Positions 8,668 through 17,618 are shown, counted from the stretch's first letter. The stretch is 23,116 nucleotides of DNA from JBBRHH01 sp038222915 (GCA_038222915.1 JBBRHH010000021.1:1-23116); one strand, 5' to 3'. The notes: generated by a model not told the origin, from the sequence alone. Made by a program: numbers and translations.

Positions 8668-11600
8668 ATGACGCACTTGTTGGCCTCGGTTGGATCCAAA
8701 CGCCTGCTTCGCTCCGGCCTGGTTTCTCTTGTCCTGCTGGGCGCACCGGCGATTCCGGCTTTCGCCGAGCCACTTTCGCCCGACGATGCGGCTGCTCAAA
8801 TTCTGAACACTGCGCGTCACGCGTATAACGAACAGAAGTTCGACGTCGCCACGGAACGATTCCGCGAGTTCCTCAAGTCTTACGGCGGTAACAAGCAGGC
8901 GGCCGCTGCCCAATACGGACTTGGGCTTTCCCTTCTTGAAGTTCCGACCAAAGATTATCCCAAGATCATCGAAGCACTCAGTGCCGCCGCCGGCAATGCC
9001 GAATTCGCCGACCGCGCCTACGCCCAGTATTACCTTGGCGCCACGAATCGCGCCATGGGCAATGACGAGCTTGCCAAGCAAGGCGACATCAATCAGCGCA
9101 AGGCCGCTTCCAATCAGCGTTTTGAAGAGGCCGCCCGGCAGTTCGGTGCCGCCGGTACATCGTTCGCCGCCCGGCTAAAGGCAGCCGCCGGTGCCGCAAC
9201 CAAGCCCGCACCAACGACCCCCGTCCCGGCAGCCGCCGCAGTTCCCGCCGACGCGGAATGGTCTGCCCGTGCCCGGTGCGATCAAGTTGAAATGCTTTTG
9301 CGTCTCGACAAGGCCAAGGAAGCACACGATATCGCCGCTTCACTCGTCAGTGACGCTACGCTGCTCAAAAGTCGTTTTCGCCCGCTCGCTCTGTATCACC
9401 TCGGTTATTCCAGCTTCGTGCTCAGGGATTATCTCGCCGCCGGCCGGGCACTCAGCCAACTTGCCCCCTTCCAGCAGGACTTTGGGCTTCACGCCCGCTA
9501 CCTGCTCGCCCGCACCCACCACCTCTCCAACGAACGCCCCGAAGCAGCACTCCAATACAAGGCCGTCCTCACCGCATACGACGATCAGAAAAAGGCCGCC
9601 GATCTGGCCCTGAAAAATCCCGACTCCCTCAAGGACAAACCCGAACAGCGAGCCATCTTTGAAGGCTTGGTTCGTAATCCTGCGCCCGACTACGTCGTCC
9701 GCGCCTACTTCTACAACACGGTGCTGCTCTACGAAGAAAACAAGATCAACGACGCCGCTGACCAGCTCGTGATCTTCGTTCAGCAAAACCAGAAATCGCC
9801 GCTGCTGCAGGAAGCCCAGTTGCGACTGGGGCTTTGTCAGGTTCAGCTTGGTAAATATCAGGACGCGCTCAACACCCTGACGCCGCTGCGCGAGCATCCG
9901 GAGTTTGGCGATCAGGCAATGTGGTGGCACGCGCGGGCCCGCCTTGGCATCGCCGATCAGAACAATCCCGATCAAGTGGCCCAGGCATCGCGCGAAGCGA
10001 TCGACGAAATGAAGAAGGCCGCCGACAAAGCCAATGCGTCCAAGGACCCCAGCGCCAAAGCACGTCGCGGCGACATCCTTCTCGACCTCGCCGACAACCT
10101 CAGCCTGAATAAGCAGAGCAAGGAAGCCGCGGCGCTTTATCATCAAGTCGTCACCGAAAACGCGAATCCCGACCGAAACGAAGAGGCCACGCAACGTGAA
10201 GTCACCGCACTTCATCTTGCCGGCCAGTACAAAGAATCCGACGAACTCGCCAAGAAATTCGAAGCGACCTATCCCAAGAGCACTCTGCTTCCGGCCGTAC
10301 TCTTCCGAAGCGCCGAGAATGTTTATCTGCAGACGGTCAGCAGCGCCAACACGCCCAAAACACTCACCTCGGAACAGCTTAACGCGATGTACGAGGACGC
10401 GATCAAGCGCTACCAACGCGTGATCGAGAAGTATCCTGAATTTCCATACATCAGCATGGCCAAGCAAGGCGTCGCATTGTGCGACTACAAGCTTGGCCGG
10501 ATTCCGCAGGCGATCGCGGTGATGGAGACGATTCCCGAGGCCGACCGCTTCGGTGATCTCGCCACCGTTCCATATCTTTTTGCAGATTGTCTGCTGCGTA
10601 CCCTCCCTACCGATGCCGAAGCCACCGACGGTCTTACCTCCGGCCGGCTGTGCGAAACCGCCGCGCAGGCAGCCAAACTTCTTGAAACCTATCTCGCTGT
10701 CATCCCGAACGTCGACCTCAACCTTCAAGCCAAGAATCCCAACTGGCCTGACGCGATGCTCAAGCTGTCGCACACCTACGTGCGCCTCGCCACGCAGATG
10801 GCCAATCCGGAAGATCGCAAGAAGAACCTCCAGAGCGCCCGTGAAACGCTCGACCGGTTCGGGCAGCTTTACCCCAAAGATCCCGGAATGGCGCTCGCAA
10901 CCTTCGAACGCGCCAAGGTGATGGCGTTGGCCAATGACGTTGGCGGCGCGATAAACGAGCTCAATAAGTTCCAGGCCGACCCATTCCGCAGTTCCCCGAT
11001 CGCTCCCCTTGCCATCCTCCGCCTGTCGACGCTTCAGCGGGCACAGAATAAGCCGGCCGACGCCGTCAAGGCACTGGAACAGATGCGCCAGCAGGAGGCG
11101 GCGCTCCTAAAAGATCCCGCCCGTGCCGATCTCGTCCCGCTGCTCCAGTACGAACATGGCGTCGCTCTGAAGGAAGCCGGCAAGCTCCCCGAAGCCCGCG
11201 CTATCTTCGATGCAATGGTCAAGAACTTCGCCGGCAAGCCTGAAGGCCTGAATGCCGTTTGGCGAAGCGCACAGTGTCGGCGTGAAGAGGCAATGGCGCA
11301 AGTCGTCGCCGCCCGCAAAACCCTGGTCAAAGGCGGCCGAACCAGCGAAGAAACCGCCAACGCCACCAAGGCACTCGCGGACGCCGGCAAGGCCATTCGC
11401 GAACTTCCTGAACAACTCCTGGCCCAGGCCCAGCAACTCGGCCCCAAAGCCGCTTCGACCGAGCCCAATCTACGTCTGCTGTACGAAGCCGCCTGGTGCT
11501 ATCGCGTCCTGAGCGAATCGGAAATCGAAGCAGCCCGCCAGCAACTTCAGACCGACGCCGTCGCACGTCTCAAGGCAAAGCTCTCCAACGAAAAGCCGGC

Positions 11601-12546
11601 CGGCCAGATTCCAGCGCCCACCAAAGGCCCGGATCTCGCTTCCGCAGCACTTCCGCTGCAACCGTCAGAACAAAAGGCCCGCGATCAATACAAGGCGATC
11701 ATCGCCGCTGCTCCGGACAGTTCACTTGCCAATCAGGCGCGCCTGGAACTGGCGGAAGTGCTGGCCGATCGCAATGAGGTCGATCCGGCCATCGACCTTC
11801 TCGCCGCCGCGATGGACAAGGATCCGTCGCCGGAACTCGCTGAAAAACTTCGCTGCCGCCTCGCGGCCTGCCATCTGGTCAAGGGCAACGCGAAGATCGC
11901 CCTCCCCATCATCGAAGCTGTTGCAAACAAGAAGGACAGCGCGATGGCCCCGCAGGCACGCTTCCTGGCAGGTGAGGCATTTATCCAGATGCAGGAATGG
12001 CCCAAAGCCGTCGAGCGGCTTCAGCCGTTCCGCGATCAGGATCCGTGGCGAAACATGCCCGACCTGACCGATCATGCCCTGGTAAGGCTTGGTTACGCGT
12101 TCGCCGGAGCTGGAAATTGGGACCAAAGCCGTCAGAGCTTCGAGGCCGCCGTCAGTCGATTCGCCCAGAGCCCGTACGTTGATGATGCCCGATATGGCAT
12201 GGCGTTGGCGCTTCAGAACGCCAAAAACTTTGATCCCGCCGTGAACGCGTACGCCGAAGTCGCCAAGCACACCGCCGCAGAAGTCGGCGCCAAATCACAG
12301 CTCCAGATCGGCTTGTGCCGCCTGGAACAAAAGCGCTACGATGAGGCGGCCCAGGCGCTGTTGGTGGTACCCTTCACTTACGACTACCCGGAAATCAGTG
12401 CTGCCGCGTGGTGCGAAGCCGGCCGCGCCTACGCAGAAGGCAAACACAATCCGGAAGCCACCAAGGCCTTCCAGCATGTGTTGACCGACTACCCGACGTC
12501 GCAGTGGGCAGCAGTCGCCAAGAAGCGCATGGGTGAATTAAAATGA
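8668..12546 (+). CDS. Very large periplasmic tetratricopeptide-repeat protein
   Basis: The frame is open from 8614, but the ATG at 8668 has GGAGA five bases upstream and gives a clean signal peptide (hydrophobic SGLVSLVLLGAPAIPAFA, cleavage before EPLSP). This start is preferred and gives 1292 residues. The rest is almost wholly helical TPR-like repeats. Examples are AYNEQKFDVATERFREF near the start, LGKYQDALNTLTPL, IKRYQRVIEKYPEFPY, GKLPEARAIFDAMVKNF, and the closing ATKAFQHVLTDYPTSQWA. The spacing and tyrosine-proline ends resemble the TPR style of CpoB/YbgF and BamD. A run of Ala/Pro (near 9180-9245) interrupts the repeats. It is likely a periplasmic scaffold. It heads the plus-strand operon, and its stop overlaps the upstream-most start of the next gene. 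No catalytic motif is seen. Confidence 0.9.
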   Translation: MTHLLASVGSKRLLRSGLVSLVLLGAPAIPAFAEPLSPDDAAAQILNTARHAYNEQKFDVATERFREFLKSYGGNKQAAAAQYGLGLSLLEVPTKDYPKIIEALSAAAGNAEFADRAYAQYYLGATNRAMGNDELAKQGDINQRKAASNQRFEEAARQFGAAGTSFAARLKAAAGAATKPAPTTPVPAAAAVPADAEWSARARCDQVEMLLRLDKAKEAHDIAASLVSDATLLKSRFRPLALYHLGYSSFVLRDYLAAGRALSQLAPFQQDFGLHARYLLARTHHLSNERPEAALQYKAVLTAYDDQKKAADLALKNPDSLKDKPEQRAIFEGLVRNPAPDYVVRAYFYNTVLLYEENKINDAADQLVIFVQQNQKSPLLQEAQLRLGLCQVQLGKYQDALNTLTPLREHPEFGDQAMWWHARARLGIADQNNPDQVAQASREAIDEMKKAADKANASKDPSAKARRGDILLDLADNLSLNKQSKEAAALYHQVVTENANPDRNEEATQREVTALHLAGQYKESDELAKKFEATYPKSTLLPAVLFRSAENVYLQTVSSANTPKTLTSEQLNAMYEDAIKRYQRVIEKYPEFPYISMAKQGVALCDYKLGRIPQAIAVMETIPEADRFGDLATVPYLFADCLLRTLPTDAEATDGLTSGRLCETAAQAAKLLETYLAVIPNVDLNLQAKNPNWPDAMLKLSHTYVRLATQMANPEDRKKNLQSARETLDRFGQLYPKDPGMALATFERAKVMALANDVGGAINELNKFQADPFRSSPIAPLAILRLSTLQRAQNKPADAVKALEQMRQQEAALLKDPARADLVPLLQYEHGVALKEAGKLPEARAIFDAMVKNFAGKPEGLNAVWRSAQCRREEAMAQVVAARKTLVKGGRTSEETANATKALADAGKAIRELPEQLLAQAQQLGPKAASTEPNLRLLYEAAWCYRVLSESEIEAARQQLQTDAVARLKAKLSNEKPAGQIPAPTKGPDLASAALPLQPSEQKARDQYKAIIAAAPDSSLANQARLELAEVLADRNEVDPAIDLLAAAMDKDPSPELAEKLRCRLAACHLVKGNAKIALPIIEAVANKKDSAMAPQARFLAGEAFIQMQEWPKAVERLQPFRDQDPWRNMPDLTDHALVRLGYAFAGAGNWDQSRQSFEAAVSRFAQSPYVDDARYGMALALQNAKNFDPAVNAYAEVAKHTAAEVGAKSQLQIGLCRLEQKRYDEAAQALLVVPFTYDYPEISAAAWCEAGRAYAEGKHNPEATKAFQHVLTDYPTSQWAAVAKKRMGELK

Positions 12547-12573
12547 AGGCGGTTCTTATGACCACACAAAAAC

Positions 12574-12581
12574 AAGGAGGT
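12574..12581 (+). promoter_or_regulatory. Strong ribosome binding site selecting the 12585 start
   Basis: AAGGAGGT lies three bases before the ATG at 12585. Two upstream in-frame ATGs (12543 and 12558) have no comparable signal. The 12585 start also puts the signal peptide directly at the N-terminus. Confidence 0.7.
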
Positions 12582-12584
12582 CGC

Positions 12585-14987
12585 ATGCAACGCTTCCTCA
12601 GGATGCTCGGTGCGACGATTCTGCTCGCCGCTGTCGTGATTCCCGCGCGACAGGCGTCGGCATACGTCGAGATCGTCTATCCACTGGGCCGCGTCATCCA
12701 GGAATCCAGCAACATTGTCATCATCAAGGTGGACAAAGTTGACAAGGAAAAAAACACCATCATCTACCGGAAGGTCGCCGACCTGAAAGGCACCCACCCC
12801 GGCGAAACCATTAAGCACATGATCGCGCACAACGGATTTAACCCGCGCGAATGGCAGATCGTCATGCAGTGGGCGGAACCCGGACAGATCGCCATCATGT
12901 TCCACAACGGCGGCGCTGCCGAAGTCTGCATCAACAACTACTGGTATCAGGTCATGGCCGGCGAGTGGTGGAACATGAGCCACGCCGAGCCTTACTTCCT
13001 TCGCTCTTACGCGGGCCGGCCTGAAAAACTCGCCCAGCTGCTTCCCGACATTCTCAAGGGCGCTGAAGTCACCGTTCCCGCAATGGTGGACGGCGATAAG
13101 ATGGCCCTTCAGACACGCACCGCTCGCCTGCAGCGCATCAAAGCCAGCTTGAAGTTGGTCGATTACAACGCCAAGCGCGATTTCGCGGGCTGGGGCGTCG
13201 AAGAATTCCGGGCCGTTCTCGACATGCCCGGCTTCTCGCAATATTCAGGCCTCTCCCGCACCGATCCCGGCGCGGCCGGCGTTGCAATCGCCGATATCGA
13301 CGGCGACGGCAAGCCTGACGTCATGCTCTACGGCGATGCAAAAGTCGCCCTCCTCCAAAACGGCGGCGGTGCTCTCAACGAAATCCCGTTGCCGTACACC
13401 GGCGGCGCCCACGGCGCTTCGATCGCCGACTACAACGGCGACAGCAAACCCGACATCCTTCTCGCCACCCCCTCCGGTCCGAAACTGCTCACGAACAAAG
13501 GCGGCGCATTCAAGGACGATTCCGCCGGCCTGCCCAAAGAGCCCTATTACAACCTCACGACCTGCGCCTGGATTGACTACGACGGCAATGGCCGGCCCGA
13601 CGTTCTTCTTGCCGACGCCTACAGAGGCCTGCGTCTTTACCGCAACAAGAGCGCCGACACCAAATCCGAAGTCTCGATCACCATGGGCAAGTGGCAATTC
13701 CTCGGCCCGTTCGACAACCAGAACAGCCAAGGCATGAACACCGCCTATCCGCCCGAAAAAGAACTGGATCTGTCCAAGGAATACGACGTCAAGGACGGCC
13801 ACAAGGCCGCCTGGACCGAAGCGGAATTCTCCGACACCTCCCTCAACGATCTTCGCATTTTCAGCCCCTTCGCCAACGACAACGCCGTTGTGTATCTCTA
13901 TCGCGAAGTGCAGGCCAAACAGGCCATGGACCTTCCCGTCTGGATGCACACCGATGATGCGGCCGCGATCTGGGTCAACGGCAAGAAGCTCGACATCGCA
14001 CCGTCCAACAACGACAAGGGCGCTAAGCCCCTCGTGAAGTTGGCGCTGGTTGCCGGCAAGAACACCGTCCTGATGAAAATCGCCCACAAGGATGGTCCAT
14101 GTGGTTTCTTCTTCGCTCCGACAACCCCAGTCGGCGTCATCACCCCGCTCTTCGAGGATGTTACCGACAAAGTAGGCCTCGGCACCAATGGCGCTGCCGG
14201 AAACATCCGCGGCGATCAGTTGATTATCGCTGACGTCAACAGCGACGGCCGGCCCGACATTCTCTTCTGCGGCGGCCAGGGCGTTTTGCTGATCAACACG
14301 CCCAATGGCTTTGTTGAGTCCAAGGACTCAGGGCTCAAGTTCGAGACAGGCCGGATTCGCCCGGTCTTCGGCGACTTCTTCGGCGATGGCAAGCAACATC
14401 TCTTTGTTCCCCAGCGCGGCATCTGCAAGCTCTATCGCAACGACGGCAAAGGACACTTCGCCGATGTCACCGCCCACGCCGGCGCTCTGGCCCAGCCCAT
14501 CGGCGAAGCCACCAGCGGCGCGTCTTCCGATTTCAGCAAGACCGGCAAACTCGATCTGTTCGTCGGCTGCGTCAAGGGGCCTAATCGCTACTTCAAGAAC
14601 ATGGGCAACGGCGTCTTCACCGATGGCGGTGATGAGATCGGCCTCTATCAGCATGTCTACAACACCCGCGCGCTGGCCGCGGTTGACCTGAACAAAGACG
14701 GCGTGCCCGATCTGATCCTCAACAACGAAGGCCAGGAATCGTCCTGCCTCATTGGCAACCCCAGCCGTCTCAATCAACAAAGCGCCAGTGTCGGCGCTAA
14801 ACCCGAATCTCACGAAGCCGCGGCAATCGCGGACGATAGCAGGAGAAATGATGAAAGCTCCGCTCACACGAAAGTGGCCTCGTTTGGCTTCTTCAATTGG
14901 CGCAGCCTTGGCGTGCTCTGCCTCGTTGTTGTTGGTTTCTTCGCTATTCGCCGGCGCAGACTGGCCAACGAATCGTGGCAACCCTGA
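12585..14987 (+). CDS. Secreted VCBS-repeat protein with beta-sandwich and C-terminal membrane anchor
   Basis: From the ATG at 12585 the protein has 800 residues. Residues 1-26 are a signal peptide ending ARQASA. Residues 27-165 form a domain resembling the N-terminal domain of the VCBS protein at 1667-3115. Three FG-GAP blades follow (about 232-355; DIDGDGKPD, DYNGDSKPD, DYDGNGRPD). Residues 368-512 look like a carbohydrate-binding-type beta-sandwich (GKWQFLGPFD ... DDAAAIWVNGKKL ... LVAGKNTVLMKI). More blades lie at about 545-725 (DVNSDGRPD, DLNKDGVPD). A polar linker, a hydrophobic helix (772-788) and an RRRR tail end the protein in the manner of C-terminal sorting or anchor signals. The blade loops suggest calcium binding. 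The last 137 bases overlap the next gene out of frame. It probably acts as an envelope adhesion or scaffold protein; the partner is unknown. Confidence 0.88.
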   Translation: MQRFLRMLGATILLAAVVIPARQASAYVEIVYPLGRVIQESSNIVIIKVDKVDKEKNTIIYRKVADLKGTHPGETIKHMIAHNGFNPREWQIVMQWAEPGQIAIMFHNGGAAEVCINNYWYQVMAGEWWNMSHAEPYFLRSYAGRPEKLAQLLPDILKGAEVTVPAMVDGDKMALQTRTARLQRIKASLKLVDYNAKRDFAGWGVEEFRAVLDMPGFSQYSGLSRTDPGAAGVAIADIDGDGKPDVMLYGDAKVALLQNGGGALNEIPLPYTGGAHGASIADYNGDSKPDILLATPSGPKLLTNKGGAFKDDSAGLPKEPYYNLTTCAWIDYDGNGRPDVLLADAYRGLRLYRNKSADTKSEVSITMGKWQFLGPFDNQNSQGMNTAYPPEKELDLSKEYDVKDGHKAAWTEAEFSDTSLNDLRIFSPFANDNAVVYLYREVQAKQAMDLPVWMHTDDAAAIWVNGKKLDIAPSNNDKGAKPLVKLALVAGKNTVLMKIAHKDGPCGFFFAPTTPVGVITPLFEDVTDKVGLGTNGAAGNIRGDQLIIADVNSDGRPDILFCGGQGVLLINTPNGFVESKDSGLKFETGRIRPVFGDFFGDGKQHLFVPQRGICKLYRNDGKGHFADVTAHAGALAQPIGEATSGASSDFSKTGKLDLFVGCVKGPNRYFKNMGNGVFTDGGDEIGLYQHVYNTRALAAVDLNKDGVPDLILNNEGQESSCLIGNPSRLNQQSASVGAKPESHEAAAIADDSRRNDESSAHTKVASFGFFNWRSLGVLCLVVVGFFAIRRRRLANESWQP
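14841..14845 (+). promoter_or_regulatory. Ribosome binding site inside the preceding gene
   Basis: AGGAG lies five bases before the ATG at 14851 and two before the adjacent ATG at 14848. It supports a start for the PQQ-YdjY gene well inside the upstream VCBS gene. Confidence 0.6.
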
Positions 14988-16920
14988 ACGCACCGGCAAC
15001 ACCGATCAGTTGCCCGGCCCCAAGACCGCTGGCATTTCCTGGGCCTATAAGGCTCAGGAAAACTTCATCGCCACGCCCGTGGTGAACGGTAAGTTTCTAT
15101 ACGTCTCCAGCCTCGGCGCTTTTAACACCGGCCAGTTCCACGCCCTCTCCACCGAGCCCGTCATTGCCGAGCGAATGCTCTGGACCAAGTCTGCCCCTTA
15201 TCTCAAGCTTCCAACCGTCTCGGCCCCTGCCATCGTTGGCGGCCTCATGTATTTCGGCGACGGCATGCACCAGACCGATGGCGCTATCCTCCACTGCCTC
15301 CAACCCGAAAGCGGCCTTCCCATCTGGGACTACGCCGTCCCCGGCCATCTCGTCCATATGGAAGGCTCGCCCGCCGTTGTGAAAGGCCACGTCTTCATCG
15401 GCGGCGGTGACGCCGGCGTCGTCTGTGTCGACTCCAACGCACTCACACTCGACAAAAAGGAAATCGACCTCGCCGCCGCGACCACGCTCATTCAGAACAA
15501 GTGGAAAGAGCTGACGGCCAAGTTCGAACAGGACAAGAAAAACAACCCCGATCTGGCACTTCCGCCCAGTGAAGATTCATTGCCCCGGCCCAGTCCAAAG
15601 CTTCTCTGGCAACAGGGCAAGGGAAAATGGCACGTCGATGCGTCGGTCAACGTCGTCGGCGATAAGGTTCTCGTCGCGTCGGCATTTCTGCCGGACGAAA
15701 AGACCGGCGACTGCGCTTTGATCTGCCTCAACGCCGCTGACGGCGCCAACGCCTGGGAAACCAAGCTGAAATACAACCCGTGGGGCGGCGCTTCGATCGC
15801 CGGCAATCTCGCCCTCGTGGCCTGTTCCAGCATCCGCTTCGACAAAAAAGACATCAAGGGCGCGGCTGGGGAAGTCGTGGCGATCGACATTGCCTCCGGC
15901 GCAATCAAGTGGCGCAAGGAAATTCCCGGCGGCGTCTTGTCTCCCGTCGCCGTCAAGGATGAGTTGGCCGTCTTCACCGGCACCGACGGCAAAGTCTATT
16001 GCTTCACCCACGCAACCGGCGAACAACGCTGGGTCTATGAGGCGAAAAATCCGTTCTTCGCCGGACCCGCAGTCGCAGGCGGCTATGCGTATGTCGCTGA
16101 TCTGAAGGGCACCGCCTATTCGCTCAACCTCGGCGACGGCACCCCGCAATGGATCTTCGACGTCAGTAACGATCCGGGTATTCGCATCCCCGGCATGTTC
16201 TTCGGTTCGCCTGTCGTCGCCGGCGGCCGGGTCTATCTCAACACCTGCAATCTGGAATCCGAGATCGAGCAGCCGATGGTTGTCGTCTGCATCGGCGAGC
16301 GCGACCCATCGCTCGACAAGCCCAAGGAACACCTCACGCTCGACAAAGCCAGTCGCACCATCACCATCCCCTGCCGGATCGCTCCGCGCAAGCTGGCAAC
16401 GCTCAAGGAAATCTATCCGATCGAAGTAGTGGCCGCGTTTGGCGCTCCCAAAGGGCAGAAAGCCCATGAAACAGTCCTCGTCTACGATGTTCTTCCCAGC
16501 GACGTGCACAAGGCGCTCGAACAGCTTGGCCTGAAGCCCGGGCAGCCCGCCCGCGGCGAAAGCGACCCCGCCACCGGTCCCATCGTGAAACTCTCACTGC
16601 AGCTTCCCGGCTTTAACGGCAAGCCGCGTTTGATCCCGATGGAAAAGACCCTTGTCGACAAGCGCACCGGAAAGCTCATGCCCCCGCTCCAGTGGCACTT
16701 TACCGGTTCAAGCTGGCGTCAGCTCGACCCCGACAAGCCCGAAAAAACCTACGCCGCCGACGTCACCGGAACCCTCATCACCGTCTTCCCCGTAACCGAC
16801 GAAACGGTGTTCCAGTCCAACCTGACCATGAAAGAAGAACCCTGGCTGAAGATGGATACGAACCTGAATCTTTTGCCTGACGAAAACACCTCGGCCACCC
16901 TGGTCATCCAGGTGCCTTGA
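14851..16920 (+). CDS. Secreted PQQ-like beta-propeller protein with C-terminal YdjY-like domain
   Basis: The frame is open from 14752, but ATG 14851 follows AGGAG at a good distance and gives a signal peptide (LASSIGAALACSASLLLVSS, then FAGADWPTNRGN). The protein has 689 residues. Residues 36-490 are PQQ-like blades beginning with the typical ADWPTNRGNPERTGN motif and continuing through GGVLSPVAVKD, YCFTHATGEQRWVY and GDGTPQWIFDV. From about 495 on, the sequence matches the YdjY-type domain often attached to planctomycete propellers (IEVVAAFG ... KAHETVLVYDVLPSDVHK, then LEQLGLKPGQPARGE). The function of YdjY domains is not established. The gene overlaps the VCBS gene by 137 bases and is followed 11 bases later by a small proline-rich gene. 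The propeller is firm and the YdjY call is good. Confidence 0.88.
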   Translation: MKAPLTRKWPRLASSIGAALACSASLLLVSSLFAGADWPTNRGNPERTGNTDQLPGPKTAGISWAYKAQENFIATPVVNGKFLYVSSLGAFNTGQFHALSTEPVIAERMLWTKSAPYLKLPTVSAPAIVGGLMYFGDGMHQTDGAILHCLQPESGLPIWDYAVPGHLVHMEGSPAVVKGHVFIGGGDAGVVCVDSNALTLDKKEIDLAAATTLIQNKWKELTAKFEQDKKNNPDLALPPSEDSLPRPSPKLLWQQGKGKWHVDASVNVVGDKVLVASAFLPDEKTGDCALICLNAADGANAWETKLKYNPWGGASIAGNLALVACSSIRFDKKDIKGAAGEVVAIDIASGAIKWRKEIPGGVLSPVAVKDELAVFTGTDGKVYCFTHATGEQRWVYEAKNPFFAGPAVAGGYAYVADLKGTAYSLNLGDGTPQWIFDVSNDPGIRIPGMFFGSPVVAGGRVYLNTCNLESEIEQPMVVVCIGERDPSLDKPKEHLTLDKASRTITIPCRIAPRKLATLKEIYPIEVVAAFGAPKGQKAHETVLVYDVLPSDVHKALEQLGLKPGQPARGESDPATGPIVKLSLQLPGFNGKPRLIPMEKTLVDKRTGKLMPPLQWHFTGSSWRQLDPDKPEKTYAADVTGTLITVFPVTDETVFQSNLTMKEEPWLKMDTNLNLLPDENTSATLVIQVP

Positions 16921-16931
16921 GAGAACCCAAC

Positions 16932-17615
16932 ATGATTCTTAATCTCAAAAAGTTCCGCCGACCGTTCATCCTCGCCGCCACGCTTGGCGCGGCCGCGACA
17001 CTGATCTCGGCCGCACCCGACGCAACCCAGCAGATCCAGCAACTCCTGAACGGACCTCCCAAGTCCGGCAGCACCCTGCCGCCCTTCACATCAACCCCCG
17101 CCCCGACAACCGTTCCCACGATCGTGAAAGTCTCCTCGCCACGCACGACCCTGCCGCTGGCGGATCCGATCACCCAGCCGCGGATGGTGCCTTCCGACAA
17201 GAAGCATGCCATCGTCACCCGGTCGCCCGTCGATCTACCGCCGCTGGCGGATGCAAGTCTGATGAAGATGACGCCGCCCCCGCTCCCGATTGCTCCGCTT
17301 GCGTCGGCCGTTGGCGCGAATCCCGCCAACGTTCTCCCCACTCCGACGGCGGTTCAGCCTTCGTCCATACTGCCGCCAACCGACCCGGCCGGCGATCCCA
17401 CCCTCGAGCTCACCAAGGCACGACTCCTCGCTGTCACGCCGCCGTTGCGGCAGACGGCCGCCCCCTTCATCAAGCTGACGATTCCCACGCCCGAGGACAC
17501 AGCCAACGCAGCACCCAGCAAGGCCTATCCGGATTCGGATCCGCCGGCAAAATCCTTGATCATGCCCCCAAAGCCGAGGCTTCCGGAGACCAAGTCCGAT
17601 CCAAAGGCCAAATGA
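16932..17615 (+). CDS. Small proline-rich secreted protein, unrecognised family
   Basis: The ATG at 16932 lies 11 bases after the PQQ-YdjY gene, with GAGAGA seven bases upstream; an in-frame TTG at 16917 is a weaker alternative. The protein has 227 residues. Residues 1-28 are a signal peptide or anchor (basic LKKFRRP, then FILAATLGAAATLISAAP). The rest is rich in proline, threonine, serine and alanine, with little predicted fold. It contains short near-repeats such as LPPFTSTPAPTT, DLPPLADASL and MTPPPLPIAPLA. I recognise no domain. Proline-rich periplasmic stretches of this kind often span the envelope or dock on partner proteins, as in TonB, but that is inference. It is the last gene of the plus-strand operon, ending three bases before the convergent response-regulator gene. 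Confidence 0.7.
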   Translation: MILNLKKFRRPFILAATLGAAATLISAAPDATQQIQQLLNGPPKSGSTLPPFTSTPAPTTVPTIVKVSSPRTTLPLADPITQPRMVPSDKKHAIVTRSPVDLPPLADASLMKMTPPPLPIAPLASAVGANPANVLPTPTAVQPSSILPPTDPAGDPTLELTKARLLAVTPPLRQTAAPFIKLTIPTPEDTANAAPSKAYPDSDPPAKSLIMPPKPRLPETKSDPKAK

Positions 17616-17618
17616 AGT

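Noticed and set aside
8468..8668. Possible 66-codon leader frame ending in a TGATG overlap with the TPR start
   Set aside because: It has no ribosome binding site and no protein-like composition, and runs through the palindromic elements; the overlap is probably accidental.
9340..10773. Long open frame of 477 codons on the minus strand inside the TPR gene
   Set aside because: It is antisense to clear TPR repeats, has no ribosome site or recognisable domain, and long antisense frames are common in GC-rich genes.
13245..14087. Open frame of 280 codons on the minus strand inside the VCBS gene
   Set aside because: Antisense to FG-GAP blades and the beta-sandwich; low-complexity Gly/Val content typical of a shadow.
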